Source: Euzebyella marina
GTDB taxonomy: Bacteria; Bacteroidota; Bacteroidia; Flavobacteriales; Flavobacteriaceae
Assembly (NCBI RefSeq): GCF_014855515.1
Contig: NZ_JACYFK010000001.1
Location: 1,426,001-1,490,000 of the forward strand
Length of the DNA: 64,000 nt
Reading direction: 5' to 3'
This document shows positions 34,510 to 44,024 of the stretch, piece by piece (the first letter of the stretch is position 1; each line of letters begins with the position of its first letter). Below the pieces are notes generated by a model that searched no databases, had not been told where the DNA came from, and saw nothing but the letters and a program-made list of their open reading frames with translations. The position numbers and the translations under genes were made by a program.

Positions 34510-35391
34510 TTAGATCAAATTTTTTGCTTTCAGGTTACGCTCTGTTCTTTTTATGGCCCATTGGTCTTTATAGTCCAGCCACTTTTGGCCCGCATACTTA
34601 CGGGTAATATTATCGATATGGCGCATTATCATGACATTGTACAGCATGTTCGCAAAGCGGCCTGGTTTTCTGGGAAGGGCGCGCAGGGTCATCGAAAAGC
34701 CCCCGTTCAGGTAGCGTATCGAATGCCAATAGCCGCTGGGCATGTAAAGCGCATCACCATGGCTCATTTCCGCCCTGATACCTTCTGCATATTTAAGGGC
34801 AGGATACTTTTCAAAGTTTGGCTGCTGCATATCGATATCCTCCAGATTATGTATAGAAAATGGCACTTTATAAAGGTACTGTGTCTGCTCGGGCGAAAAT
34901 AGGGTAACTTCTTTATCCCCATCAAAATGAAAATGCATGGCATCGGGCAAATCAATGTCGTAATGCATGAATACTTTTGATTTGCCCCCTCCGAAAAAGA
35001 GAGCGGGAAGCTTTTTGAAAAACTTCAGCCCCAAATCAGGATATTCAAAGTCATTGAGAAGCTCTGGCATTTCCTTTAAAATATTATAGAAAAAAATACG
35101 TAGATCGGTAGGCTCTGTTTTTAAGAGTTCGATATAGTCGTACAATTTCATTTTCTCGACCGGTTCGTAGACACTTTGCTTGTCTTTGGCCGGTTCGTTG
35201 TTATAAAGCGGTACTATTTGGTCACCCGCCTTCGATTGTACGTACTCAAGTTTCCATTTTTCATAGGCCGGCCAATCTTTGGTAAGCCCGGTGATGAGAA
35301 CAGGTTTTTGTAGCTTGTAATAATTCTTAACGAAATCTTCTTTAGAGATATGCTCTACACGGGTAACGGGGCTGACCTTGAACGTTTCCAT
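34510..35391 (-). CDS. Cupin_8/JmjC-like oxygenase
   Basis: 293 aa, no signal peptide. A JmjC-like cupin: HYDIDLPDAMHFHFDGDKE at about 142-160 gives the H-x-D/H part of the iron site and SGYWHSIRYL near 240 gives the second His. Members are Fe(II)/2-oxoglutarate hydroxylases. Start overlaps the stop of the CrtI-like gene (TAATG). In this cluster it is a candidate ring or chain hydroxylase. Confidence 0.75.
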   Translation of the reverse strand: METFKVSPVTRVEHISKEDFVKNYYKLQKPVLITGLTKDWPAYEKWKLEYVQSKAGDQIVPLYNNEPAKDKQSVYEPVEKMKLYDYIELLKTEPTDLRIFFYNILKEMPELLNDFEYPDLGLKFFKKLPALFFGGGKSKVFMHYDIDLPDAMHFHFDGDKEVTLFSPEQTQYLYKVPFSIHNLEDIDMQQPNFEKYPALKYAEGIRAEMSHGDALYMPSGYWHSIRYLNGGFSMTLRALPRKPGRFANMLYNVMIMRHIDNITRKYAGQKWLDYKDQWAIKRTERNLKAKNLI

Positions 35392-36938
35392 TATACGCCT
35401 ATTTTAGTGTCTACTTCAGAACTGCTTTGGGTTATTTTATTAATCAAGTATTCACTGCCCAATATTTCTGAGCAGGTAACGACACCACTTATGGTAACCC
35501 CCAAAATGCCGTGCATATTTAGATTTTGGCCAGTCAAAAAGAGGTTTTCTATTTTGGTGCGGGGGGATATAAAGGATTTTAAGGGGCTTTCGACATCTTT
35601 TACATAACCGTACATCGACCCGCGATGGCAACCGATATAATCTCGGTACGACAATGGGGTAGAAGTGTGAATCGATTGTATACACTGCCTGATTTTAGGA
35701 AATTTCTTCTCTAGTTCTTTTAGAAAAATTTCAGCTTTGTCATTTTTGAATTCTTCGTAGGTCTGTCCGCGGCTATTTTTATTCGTCACTGTATTGAAGG
35801 TGCCCGCCCAGGGTTCTACTTCGTCAAACCTCATATAGGTAATAGCCGTAAGCTGATCGGCCCATTCGTCTTGGTTCTTGCGAACGCCCATCGAAACCAT
35901 ATAAGTGTCCGGCCAGCTTTCTTGTGTATACTCGGGGCCTGTCCACACTTTCGAGGGGTCTTTAAAATGGTAATAGTTGTAATTTAAATACTTGAAAGAT
36001 TCCGGTTTTAGCACAATATGAAGGCTAAAGGCCGAAATAGTGCCCTCAATACTTTGTACCCTTCGATTGAACGATTTTCTGAAATGCTCTTCGCCCGCCA
36101 ATTTTAGGGTAGTCTTGGGTTCTATATTTGAAATGAAAATAGACCCTTTCACAATATCGCCTTGCTCGGTTTTGGCCGAGACTATCTTTTCTCCGTCGCT
36201 TTGAAATTTGACAACTTCTTGGTGTTTGTAAGCTTCACCGCCGTGTTCTTTGAGTTTTCGAATCAGTAATTTGGTAATCTGGCTTCCGCCGTCAGCGCAG
36301 CGGTAAGCACTTTGAATAAAAGAATTGACCGAAAGGGCATGCACATAAAATGGAGTCTTGTCGGGGTCGCCAGCGTATAAAAGGTTAGAACCTGCAAGAA
36401 CAGCCTGTAGTTTCTCATTTTTGGTCAAGGAATCGATAAAGCCCTTGGCCGGTATCTTGAATAAATCGGAGTCTTTATGGTAAGGTTTGCCAAGCTCTAG
36501 TTTATACAGCGGGAAACGGTTACATATTTCCCTTAATTTATCGCAGTAGGCCTTAATACCAGCTTCTTCCTCAGGAAAAAGGGTAGCCAATTTTTCTATA
36601 AAATTTTCATAACCCTGTGCATGTGGGTATTCGGTATGGTCATCGTCAAAGGTAATGCGGTCAAAACCGTCAGTATCGAGTTTGCGTAGCTCCAATCCCT
36701 CTAAAATATCGAGATATTCAAAATAACGATATAGGTTTTGCCCTTCATCTAAACCGCCAATGTAATGTACCCCGGTGTCGAAAATAGTGCGTTCACGTAC
36801 AAAAGTCTGAAGATTGCCCCCGAACTGGTTGTTCTTTTCAAGTACGCAGACCGATTTGCCTTCGCGAGCCATGATATTGGCGGCTACAAGGCCTCCCATA
36901 CCACTACCAACGATAACAACATCATAAAATTCCTTCAT
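35391..36938 (-). CDS. CrtI-like FAD-dependent oxidoreductase
   Basis: 515 aa. The N-terminal dinucleotide motif VGSGMGGLVAANIMA with the GGNLQTF continuation is that of phytoene desaturase/retinol saturase-type enzymes; the C-terminal FLTGQNLNMHGILGVTISG is the second FAD contact. Cytoplasmic or peripheral at the membrane. In flexirubin clusters a member of this family sits beside the MMPL gene; its probable role is to desaturate or saturate one of the two chains. It directly precedes the cupin_8 gene. Confidence 0.85.
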   Translation of the reverse strand: MKEFYDVVIVGSGMGGLVAANIMAREGKSVCVLEKNNQFGGNLQTFVRERTIFDTGVHYIGGLDEGQNLYRYFEYLDILEGLELRKLDTDGFDRITFDDDHTEYPHAQGYENFIEKLATLFPEEEAGIKAYCDKLREICNRFPLYKLELGKPYHKDSDLFKIPAKGFIDSLTKNEKLQAVLAGSNLLYAGDPDKTPFYVHALSVNSFIQSAYRCADGGSQITKLLIRKLKEHGGEAYKHQEVVKFQSDGEKIVSAKTEQGDIVKGSIFISNIEPKTTLKLAGEEHFRKSFNRRVQSIEGTISAFSLHIVLKPESFKYLNYNYYHFKDPSKVWTGPEYTQESWPDTYMVSMGVRKNQDEWADQLTAITYMRFDEVEPWAGTFNTVTNKNSRGQTYEEFKNDKAEIFLKELEKKFPKIRQCIQSIHTSTPLSYRDYIGCHRGSMYGYVKDVESPLKSFISPRTKIENLFLTGQNLNMHGILGVTISGVVTCSEILGSEYLINKITQSSSEVDTKIGV

Positions 36939-39900
36939 CTAGGCACTTCTTTTGAGCATTATAAAGGTATCATTTTGAAGCATAACTTCGAAACCTTCAA
37001 TCGGGGAAGGTTTTTTGTTACCGCCAACAAGCACTATGGTGTTTAGGTTAGATAAGCTTTGTAGCTCCAATTTGTGCATGTCAAAGGCCGAGTTAATGAT
37101 CAGAATTTCCACAGAATCTTCAATAGCTGATTCTAGTGTATTGAAAACCGAGATTTTACTATATCGATTTTTCAGGTAATGATGGCTTAAAATGGCACTT
37201 TGGTGACCATCTCGAATGTACGCGTTGATTTTTCGGTCGATGGAATCTAAAGATAATAATAAGGGTAAATGAACGTTCGCTTGCGCTATATAGGCCATCT
37301 TTGCCTTCTCGGGAAGCGTGTGCATTAATGCCTGATATCCTTCGGAATGCCTTTTAATGTCGGTTTTGACCTGTTGGTAAAGTGCATCGCCCTTGTACCT
37401 GAAATTTTCTAAGATAGTTTGATGCCAATAGGTAGGATGCTCTAGTTGTAAGCGCAACTTTCTGAATTCTGTTCTAAAATGGCTTCCGACCTGTTTGCCT
37501 TTTTGGGTATAATTTTCTCCGTAGCGTTGATCAAATGGTGAGATTCGCTCTAAAAATTGGGTGGTAATAGCTCCGTCGCGAATGATGAAACTTCCTTTAG
37601 GCGACACTTCTGAGCCACCATGAATCATAATGGGCAGTACATCAATTTGAAGTTGCTCGGCTAAATAAAAGGCACCTTTGTGAAAACGGGCTATTTTATT
37701 GGTATCCGAACGTGATCCTTCAGGAAAGGCTATAATCGAAAAGCCCTGCTCTATTTTTTTCTGTAAATGTAATTGTCCGTCCTCGATTCCTCCTGAAACG
37801 GGATAAGCTCCTGAGAGTTTGACAGAACTGCCGATTATTTTTGAATGGTACACATGGTCTTTTACAAGATAGACCGATTTGGGGTGCAACATACCCATAA
37901 CCAAAATATCGAGAAAAGAACTGTGGTTGGCAATAAGAAGAGCCGGCTTTTGAAGACTTTCTTTGTTCGGAAGCGCAATCTTCTTTTTTACCATAGGATT
38001 CGTGTACAAGACTGATTTCATAAAGCTCGAGGTGATTTTATGAAGCCTTAATTGCGGTTTTTGCGCAGCCTTCGAATCAATTTTAAGGTGTACCCACGAA
38101 TACAGGCTTAGCAGAAGTCCGCCTAAGTCGAAATAAGCGAACGATACTAATGAGTGTATAAGGATTCTAGGTCGAATAGGTCTTTTCTGGGGTCCTCCAA
38201 TGAACAGTTTAAAAAGTAAAGGTTGTACGATAAAAGCGGTGAGGGCCGCACAGAATATACCTATCAAAGAAACAGTACTGATGGTGTACAATACGGGGTG
38301 TTTGGCAAAAATAAGAACACCAACACCAGCTATGGTCGTAATTACGGACAAGATTATCGATGTCTTGTGGGTCGAAAGGGCTTTTTCACCGGTACGGTAT
38401 TCGGTCAAAAGACCATTGGTGATAAATATGCTATAATCAACCCCAAGGCCAAAAATAAAGCTGCATATGATAATGTTGAAAATATTGAACTCTATGTTCA
38501 ATAACCCCATTATGCCTACGGTCAGAAACCAAGTCAGAAATATGGGGATCGCCGTAATCAGTGTCAGAACAAAACTGCGATAGAACAAGAGCAAAATCAA
38601 TACTACCGCAATTAATGAATAACCAATAAGCTCATTAAAGTCATTTTTAAGATTACCTAAAAAAGTTTCGTTTACTTGTTGCCTATCGATAATCAAGGTG
38701 TTTGGCATATCGGCAAACTCTTCACGTACTTGGGGCATGGCTTCTGCGTCTACCTTCGCCAAAGAAGTAGCCGTAAACCCACTGCTATCGGAAACAAGAT
38801 AGTCATCAGCAGAAAAGGACTTGACCGCGCTCAATTCTTTAAAGGTCAGATAGTCAAAATCTTTCTCCAATAAACCATAGAATGGTTCAAAAGTGGTGGG
38901 TTTAAAACCTAATTTCTGGCCGCTGTTTAAAAGGTTGTTTTTTAGGCTATCAATACGTCTCTGCGACCAAAACCTGCGCCACTCGTTCATTTTTTGCTGC
39001 TGTACGGCATCGGACTTTACCAAAGAACTGATTGAGCCAAAGTTGAGTACTTGGCCATCATCTTTTAGCGTTTCCAGTTTTTGATATATGCTGTCGTTTT
39101 GAAGTAAAACATCTTGCAATTTTTCGCCAAACGTGGCCAAGTAAATGGATTTAGAACCCATATCGGTCAGCTTTTCCAAACGTTCCCGAGCGGCAATTAA
39201 ATCTTTGGTTTCGTAGTTCAGTTTGGCAATATCTTTATTGAACTGTACTTTCTGGTAGGTAAAGGCACTGGCAATTACAACTAAGACCAACCCGGAAAGT
39301 GCCCATTTGTTCTTATGCAGGTTATATGATGCCAAGCGTTCGAGTAATGTATTCTTATCGCTAATGGCTTTTTTGGGCTTGTACACTAAAGGAATAAACA
39401 ATAGGGCGAAGACCGAGGCACCCAACACACTTACAGCGGCGAAAACACCTAAATCTTGCAGTGCCTGCGAATCTAAGAACAGCAGGCATAGAAAAGCAGA
39501 AGCGGTGGTAAGACTGCTCATTAGAACAGCCGGTGCTACCTCTTTATAGATACTGGAAATAGTGTTTCCCTCTCTTAGATGTGTAAGAATATGCAAACCG
39601 TAGTCAATAGTTACCCCTAGAAGTACCGAGCCAATGCCCAATGATATGGCCGATATTTTCTCTCGCACCAAGCAGAGCATGGCAATGGCCAAAAGACCAC
39701 CGAAAATGGCCGGGGCAAACAGAATTAAAGGAAGGGCAATCTTTCGGTAAAAAACAATAAGTAATAGAATGAGCAGGGTCATGGCTATGCTTACCGTAAA
39801 TTGTATGTCGTGCTTTATCTGTCGAGCATTTGAAACAGCGCTGAGGGCCGCCCCAAAATATTCGCTCTGTACCTTATTGTCGTATTTCTGGTTCAGTTCA

Positions 39901-40610
39901 TTTTGAATACTATAGAGAGCTTCCGCAAAGGGAAGGTTTTTATTGGTCTCGTTCGAACCAAAACGTGGGGTAATAAATAGCAGTACATTCTGCTCCTGTT
40001 CATCTAAAAGAAAACCGTTCTTTACCTTAAAACCTTCACCGAAACCAAGCTTTTGCAATTTTTTGAGGCCAATAAAAGAAAGGCCCAGAGGATCCTTTAC
40101 GATATTCTTTTTGGCAACAATACCAGCAGGAGATATTAAGGTGCGGTAATTAGCCCGAGTTATACGTTCAATACTATCATTGTTTAACTGTGAAGCGATT
40201 TTCACATAGTCTTCATCCTCCATAAAAAGAGGGAGATTTTCATAGACTAATTCGAAAGTATGCTGAATAACGTCTTCCGCTATCTTACCTTGAACATTCT
40301 TGATATACGTACCTTGTTTGGTCTCTACACTATCTAAAAACTCTGCAGCATAATTAGTGAGGTCATCTGTTGAGCCAGCGGACCCTTTTCGAATATTGAC
40401 GACAATTTTGTCGGTAAAGGTGATTGATTTGAGAAGTTTTTGAACTCTTTGGGTTTCTTCGTTCACGGGAATAAGCGAACTGATATCATCATCGAACCTG
40501 ATGTGGATAACAATGCTGGTAAGCCCCATTAATATAGCGATGAAGACCATTAATGCCCACCATCGCTTTTTAGCTATCCACCGGTATATGCGATAAAAAA
40601 AATCACCCAT
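36939..40610 (-). CDS. MMPL exporter fused to lysophospholipid acyltransferase
   Basis: 1223 aa. Residues 1 to about 810 form an MMPL/RND-type exporter: two halves, each one membrane helix, a large outer loop and about five more helices. A lysophospholipid acyltransferase domain follows, with NHSSFLD (HX4D) at about 895-901 and FPEGSRS at about 965. The last about 150 residues look like the remnant of the class I methyltransferase that ends related trifunctional proteins, but the glycine-rich SAM motif is missing. It shares 8 bases with the GT2 gene. Likely moves finished pigment lipid out of the inner membrane. Confidence 0.85.
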   Translation of the reverse strand: MGDFFYRIYRWIAKKRWWALMVFIAILMGLTSIVIHIRFDDDISSLIPVNEETQRVQKLLKSITFTDKIVVNIRKGSAGSTDDLTNYAAEFLDSVETKQGTYIKNVQGKIAEDVIQHTFELVYENLPLFMEDEDYVKIASQLNNDSIERITRANYRTLISPAGIVAKKNIVKDPLGLSFIGLKKLQKLGFGEGFKVKNGFLLDEQEQNVLLFITPRFGSNETNKNLPFAEALYSIQNELNQKYDNKVQSEYFGAALSAVSNARQIKHDIQFTVSIAMTLLILLLIVFYRKIALPLILFAPAIFGGLLAIAMLCLVREKISAISLGIGSVLLGVTIDYGLHILTHLREGNTISSIYKEVAPAVLMSSLTTASAFLCLLFLDSQALQDLGVFAAVSVLGASVFALLFIPLVYKPKKAISDKNTLLERLASYNLHKNKWALSGLVLVVIASAFTYQKVQFNKDIAKLNYETKDLIAARERLEKLTDMGSKSIYLATFGEKLQDVLLQNDSIYQKLETLKDDGQVLNFGSISSLVKSDAVQQQKMNEWRRFWSQRRIDSLKNNLLNSGQKLGFKPTTFEPFYGLLEKDFDYLTFKELSAVKSFSADDYLVSDSSGFTATSLAKVDAEAMPQVREEFADMPNTLIIDRQQVNETFLGNLKNDFNELIGYSLIAVVLILLLFYRSFVLTLITAIPIFLTWFLTVGIMGLLNIEFNIFNIIICSFIFGLGVDYSIFITNGLLTEYRTGEKALSTHKTSIILSVITTIAGVGVLIFAKHPVLYTISTVSLIGIFCAALTAFIVQPLLFKLFIGGPQKRPIRPRILIHSLVSFAYFDLGGLLLSLYSWVHLKIDSKAAQKPQLRLHKITSSFMKSVLYTNPMVKKKIALPNKESLQKPALLIANHSSFLDILVMGMLHPKSVYLVKDHVYHSKIIGSSVKLSGAYPVSGGIEDGQLHLQKKIEQGFSIIAFPEGSRSDTNKIARFHKGAFYLAEQLQIDVLPIMIHGGSEVSPKGSFIIRDGAITTQFLERISPFDQRYGENYTQKGKQVGSHFRTEFRKLRLQLEHPTYWHQTILENFRYKGDALYQQVKTDIKRHSEGYQALMHTLPEKAKMAYIAQANVHLPLLLSLDSIDRKINAYIRDGHQSAILSHHYLKNRYSKISVFNTLESAIEDSVEILIINSAFDMHKLELQSLSNLNTIVLVGGNKKPSPIEGFEVMLQNDTFIMLKRSA

Positions 40611-41817
40611 TTTTGAGGGTTAATTTTTTTCTTTTGGCCATTTGCGATAAAGTAAAATAACCGATGAGGCCGCCCAATAGAGAAACGGTAAAGGCTAAAA
40701 TAAAACTACCTATCAAATAGGCCTTTAGGCCTTTTAATGCCAATAAGTTCTCGGCAATGGTATCAAATTGAAAAAAATGTTCTTCGCCCAACACCCAAGC
40801 ACCAATTTGCAGGCCAGCAAACAGAATGAAGGGAATGAACGGTGGTAAGCTTACGTTTGATAAGGCAAATGCGATGGGTTTGTTCAACTTCAGCAAAAAG
40901 GCCCCACCCAATACGAGTAGCGTATGAAAACCCCAAAACGGACTCAGGCCCACGAATAGGCCCAAGGCAATCGAGAGGGCTTTTTTCTTTGGTGGGTCAT
41001 CGCTTCCCAGCACGTCTTCCGAGAGAAATTTTTTGATTCCCTTGCTCTTTATTTTTCTAAAGAAGTCTCTTGGCTTGATATAGAAAAGCGCAACGAGCAC
41101 TAAAAATGTGTTCAAGATACTTATACGGGTGAAGTCGGGTACCGTTCGAAAATGCGAAACCCTTTCTTTTTCATCATAGGAAATCTTGACAGGAACATTT
41201 TTGACCAAAGTTCCGTTCCAGGCGGCACGAACTATCACTTCTATTTCGAATTCGAACTTGGGCGTTCTAAATTTCATTTTTTGTAATTCGCGAAGCGGAT
41301 AGAGCCTGAACCCGCATTGGGTGTCGGTCAACCAAATACCGGTTTCGAACCAGAACCAAAAATTAGAGAATTTGTTGCCGAAACTACTTTTACCGGGAAC
41401 ATCTGACTGTCGCATGTTGCGAGAACCAATGTATAGAACATTTTGGGTAGCCTCGTTTTCTAAAGCGGTAATGAAAATCGGTATATCTTCTGGGTAGTGT
41501 TGACCATCGGAATCAATGGTAATGACAAAATCATACCCATGGGCCACGGCCTCTGCAAAGCCGACTTTCAGGGCATTGCCCTTGCCCTTATTTTCAGGAA
41601 GTTGTATTTGGTGAATTTGATTATAACCTGCCAGCACTTCTGCAGTTCGGTCGGTAGCACCATCATTGACAACGATGATGTTCGAAGTCTGCAATAGAAT
41701 ACCATCCAACACCCGTTTAAGTGTCTTGGCATTGTTATAGGTAGGAACAAGTACGCAGCATTTAAGTTCTTGCATGCGCGCTTGTACATTGGGTACGGTG
41801 GTCGACAAATTGGTCAC
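40603..41817 (-). CDS. Family 2 glycosyltransferase fused to DUF2062
   Basis: 404 aa. Residues 15-240 are a GT2 domain with VPTYNNAKTL at the nucleotide site, TIDSDGQHYPED (DXD) and TQCGFRLYP; residues 275-400 form a DUF2062 membrane domain (VGLSPFWGFHTLLVLGGAF, LPPFIPFILFAGLQIG). Proteins of this layout occur in aryl polyene and flexirubin clusters. The linkage formed is unknown; a polyprenyl-phosphate or lipid acceptor is possible. Confidence 0.88.
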   Translation of the reverse strand: MTNLSTTVPNVQARMQELKCCVLVPTYNNAKTLKRVLDGILLQTSNIIVVNDGATDRTAEVLAGYNQIHQIQLPENKGKGNALKVGFAEAVAHGYDFVITIDSDGQHYPEDIPIFITALENEATQNVLYIGSRNMRQSDVPGKSSFGNKFSNFWFWFETGIWLTDTQCGFRLYPLRELQKMKFRTPKFEFEIEVIVRAAWNGTLVKNVPVKISYDEKERVSHFRTVPDFTRISILNTFLVLVALFYIKPRDFFRKIKSKGIKKFLSEDVLGSDDPPKKKALSIALGLFVGLSPFWGFHTLLVLGGAFLLKLNKPIAFALSNVSLPPFIPFILFAGLQIGAWVLGEEHFFQFDTIAENLLALKGLKAYLIGSFILAFTVSLLGGLIGYFTLSQMAKRKKLTLKNG

Positions 41818-41965
41818 AGTTTAAAACAATGGCTCGAAATAAGCTTGAGCTTTTAGGGGTTGTTCAATGCTATGAAATACTGCTTTTATTTAACAATGTG
41901 ACCCAATTGTAGCGTTAAATCGACAGCCATGTTCGTTACTATTTCAAAGATAGTGATTCAGAAAC

Positions 41966-42457
41966 CTAAAACAACTGCTTTTGGTCTTCTGAAAAACTTT
42001 CCGACTGCTGCACAAACCCTTTTACAAATTTTTTGGCGCTGTCATCGTCCATACCTTCGTAGTGATCAAGAATGTATTTGCGGTCTTCTTCTATTTCTTT
42101 ATGATACCCAGTAATTTTTGGCACGTTTTCTTGAACACTGAGGCGAACACAACGAATTTCTACATTCTCAGGGTCCTTTAGAACTGCTTGCTCCAAGAGG
42201 TCTCTCCCTTCCTTGAAATAATTTTTTTTATCCTTAAAACCGTCGGCGTATCGGGCCATCATCGCAGTCACGGCCCCTTTGTAAGCCACCAATGTACTTT
42301 GGTCGTTATTGGCGACCGAACTCAAGTCATCATAGAGTTTTTTTAATACCTGCTCACTTTCAGCTGCCTCTATGTAGGCCTGCCTTACCTGAACAATATC
42401 AGGGGCTGTGCTCGGCAGCCATAACATTAATAAGAAAAGTACCGCTTTAAAATTCAT
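41966..42457 (-). CDS. Exported helical protein, unknown
   Basis: 163 aa with a signal peptide (about 1-18, cut after STA-PD). The rest is charged and helical with TPR-like character (GRDLLEQAVLKDPENVEIRCVRLS). No known enzymatic motif. It follows the hotdog dehydratase gene with a one-base overlap. 148 bases without a gene separate it from GT2-DUF2062. Probably a periplasmic helper of pigment export. Confidence 0.6.
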   Translation of the reverse strand: MNFKAVLFLLMLWLPSTAPDIVQVRQAYIEAAESEQVLKKLYDDLSSVANNDQSTLVAYKGAVTAMMARYADGFKDKKNYFKEGRDLLEQAVLKDPENVEIRCVRLSVQENVPKITGYHKEIEEDRKYILDHYEGMDDDSAKKFVKGFVQQSESFSEDQKQLF

Positions 42458-42825
42458 TAGGCTACTATTTTGAATGTTGCACTCAATTTTAATGCCATTG
42501 TTTCCTCAAAACTAACAGTGGTCTTGACCTTGACCAACCCTTCGTTTTCAGAGATATTCAGTTGAAGGTCAATGGCCTCATTTTTTTCAGGATTAATGAT
42601 AGCCATAAATTTTACATTGGATGCGGTGGTAAGAAAAAGATCTTGACCCATTTGCTCTTCGGTCAATTCTTTTATCATTTGAATCATACATACACCTGGC
42701 ATTACAGGATTGCCGGGAAAATGACCTTCAAAAACTTCGTGGTCTTTATTTAATTTTACTTTGGCATTCAGCGTATTTTCTTCTGTGTTCGTTTCGATTA
42801 CCGAATACAATCCTTCTATCAACAT
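42457..42825 (-). CDS. FabZ/FabA-like hotdog protein with His but no Glu
   Basis: 122 aa. The dehydratase motif EGHFPGNPVMPG holds the catalytic His, but at the position of the catalytic Glu (FabZ: LEAMAQ) the sequence reads MIQMIKE, so Gln replaces Glu. Related hotdog proteins at 54852 and 55311 show the reverse. In FabZ dimers each active site uses His from one subunit and Glu from the other, so a mixed dimer could work. It acts in the cytoplasm on ACP-bound chains. Confidence 0.8.
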   Translation of the reverse strand: MLIEGLYSVIETNTEENTLNAKVKLNKDHEVFEGHFPGNPVMPGVCMIQMIKELTEEQMGQDLFLTTASNVKFMAIINPEKNEAIDLQLNISENEGLVKVKTTVSFEETMALKLSATFKIVA

Positions 42826-42828
42826 GTT

Positions 42829-43410
42829 CTATAGTTTAAATTTATATGCAGCGCCAATTTGAAAAACGCCGTTAAGATTACTGCCCGGTTCTTCGTAAAG
42901 GTCGTCGGCTCCTAAAAAATCAACACTTATGGTGCCTTGTTTATAACGGGCTTCCAGAGCTAAGCCAAAGGGGAATTCATAACCCAAGCCTCCCAACACC
43001 ACCACATCTAATGGCGATATTTCGTCGTCGATGTTGAAGTTGGTGAAATTGACAAAATTGTTCTTCAGATTAATGTCAATACTAAGGCCAATTATAAAAT
43101 GGAATCCGTTTAATGGGGTAACATAGAACTTGTTGGGCACCCCGATGGAAAGATAGTGAATGTTCACATCGCCATATTCTTCTGAATTCGATTCGCCTCC
43201 CTGTTCGGAATAAAGAATTTCCGGTAGCAAAGTATAGTAATCGGTAATGGGAATTTTAACAAAGCCCCCCACATAAATTCCGGTTTTAGAATCAAGGGTG
43301 GTCTTGCTGATGGTAGAGTTATTCCACCCGCCTTTGATACCCGGTCTCACTTGAGAGTGGCAGGTGGCAGTAAATACAAATAATATTATCAAAGCCTTTA
43401 CCAAGTTCAT
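42829..43410 (-). CDS. Outer membrane beta-barrel protein
   Basis: 193 aa with a signal peptide (about 1-19, cut at CHS-QV). Alternating hydrophobic strands and GIKGGWNNSTI at the N-terminus and AAYKFKL at the C-terminus fit the PorT-like outer membrane barrel family with about eight strands. Probably localises to the outer membrane, where flexirubins accumulate. Confidence 0.75.
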   Translation of the reverse strand: MNLVKALIILFVFTATCHSQVRPGIKGGWNNSTISKTTLDSKTGIYVGGFVKIPITDYYTLLPEILYSEQGGESNSEEYGDVNIHYLSIGVPNKFYVTPLNGFHFIIGLSIDINLKNNFVNFTNFNIDDEISPLDVVVLGGLGYEFPFGLALEARYKQGTISVDFLGADDLYEEPGSNLNGVFQIGAAYKFKL

Positions 43411-44024
43411 GGGAGCGCCGTTAATGTGATTTTTAGTTGAATATTCTCGTGGGTAATATTGATTTGGCCGGCAAAATCGTTCTCTATGTTTGCAAAATGA
43501 TGTTTTACAATCACCTTACCGTTTCTAGTCCTAACAATATCCTTTAAGTCTTCGCTATCAAAATAAAAATAGTGCTTTTTAGAAAGTATGTTGGTCTCGA
43601 TCAAACGATTATTTGTCTTGCTGAATACCTGTTCTACTGCGGGCTTTTCGAGTACCAAGGCTTTTAAGTCTCGTTTAAGAATATTGATCAGTATTTTCTT
43701 GTCGAGCTCTTTAAGTATTCGATTGACAGTAAAGCCGTTTTGTTGAAAACTAAAATCGAACAATGTATTGCCCATTTCAGTAGTGAATAATATTCGATGC
43801 GTTTTCTCCCCTAATTTCTTGATAATAAAAAGGCCTCCTATTTTATTGCCCAAGGCATCGATGTTAGCCTTGTAGACGTAATCTTTATCTGGGTTGGAGA
43901 AATAAGGGTTAAGTACGTTTTGAGGTGGAGTTTCTTTTGTAACCACCTTGAAATTGTTTTTTTTCGGATAGGAAGCACAACCAAAAATCAAAAGAAAGCA
44001 GATACTACTGAGAAAAATCCGCAT
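43407..44024 (-). CDS. Pigment-cluster lipoprotein
   Basis: 205 aa lipoprotein (FGC lipobox, Cys16). No known fold motif, but it lies directly after lolA, as small lipoproteins do in aryl polyene clusters. It shares 20 bases with the LolA gene and four with the beta-barrel gene. Likely an outer membrane acceptor for pigment or its lipid carrier. Confidence 0.6.
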   Translation of the reverse strand: MRIFLSSICFLLIFGCASYPKKNNFKVVTKETPPQNVLNPYFSNPDKDYVYKANIDALGNKIGGLFIIKKLGEKTHRILFTTEMGNTLFDFSFQQNGFTVNRILKELDKKILINILKRDLKALVLEKPAVEQVFSKTNNRLIETNILSKKHYFYFDSEDLKDIVRTRNGKVIVKHHFANIENDFAGQINITHENIQLKITLTALP

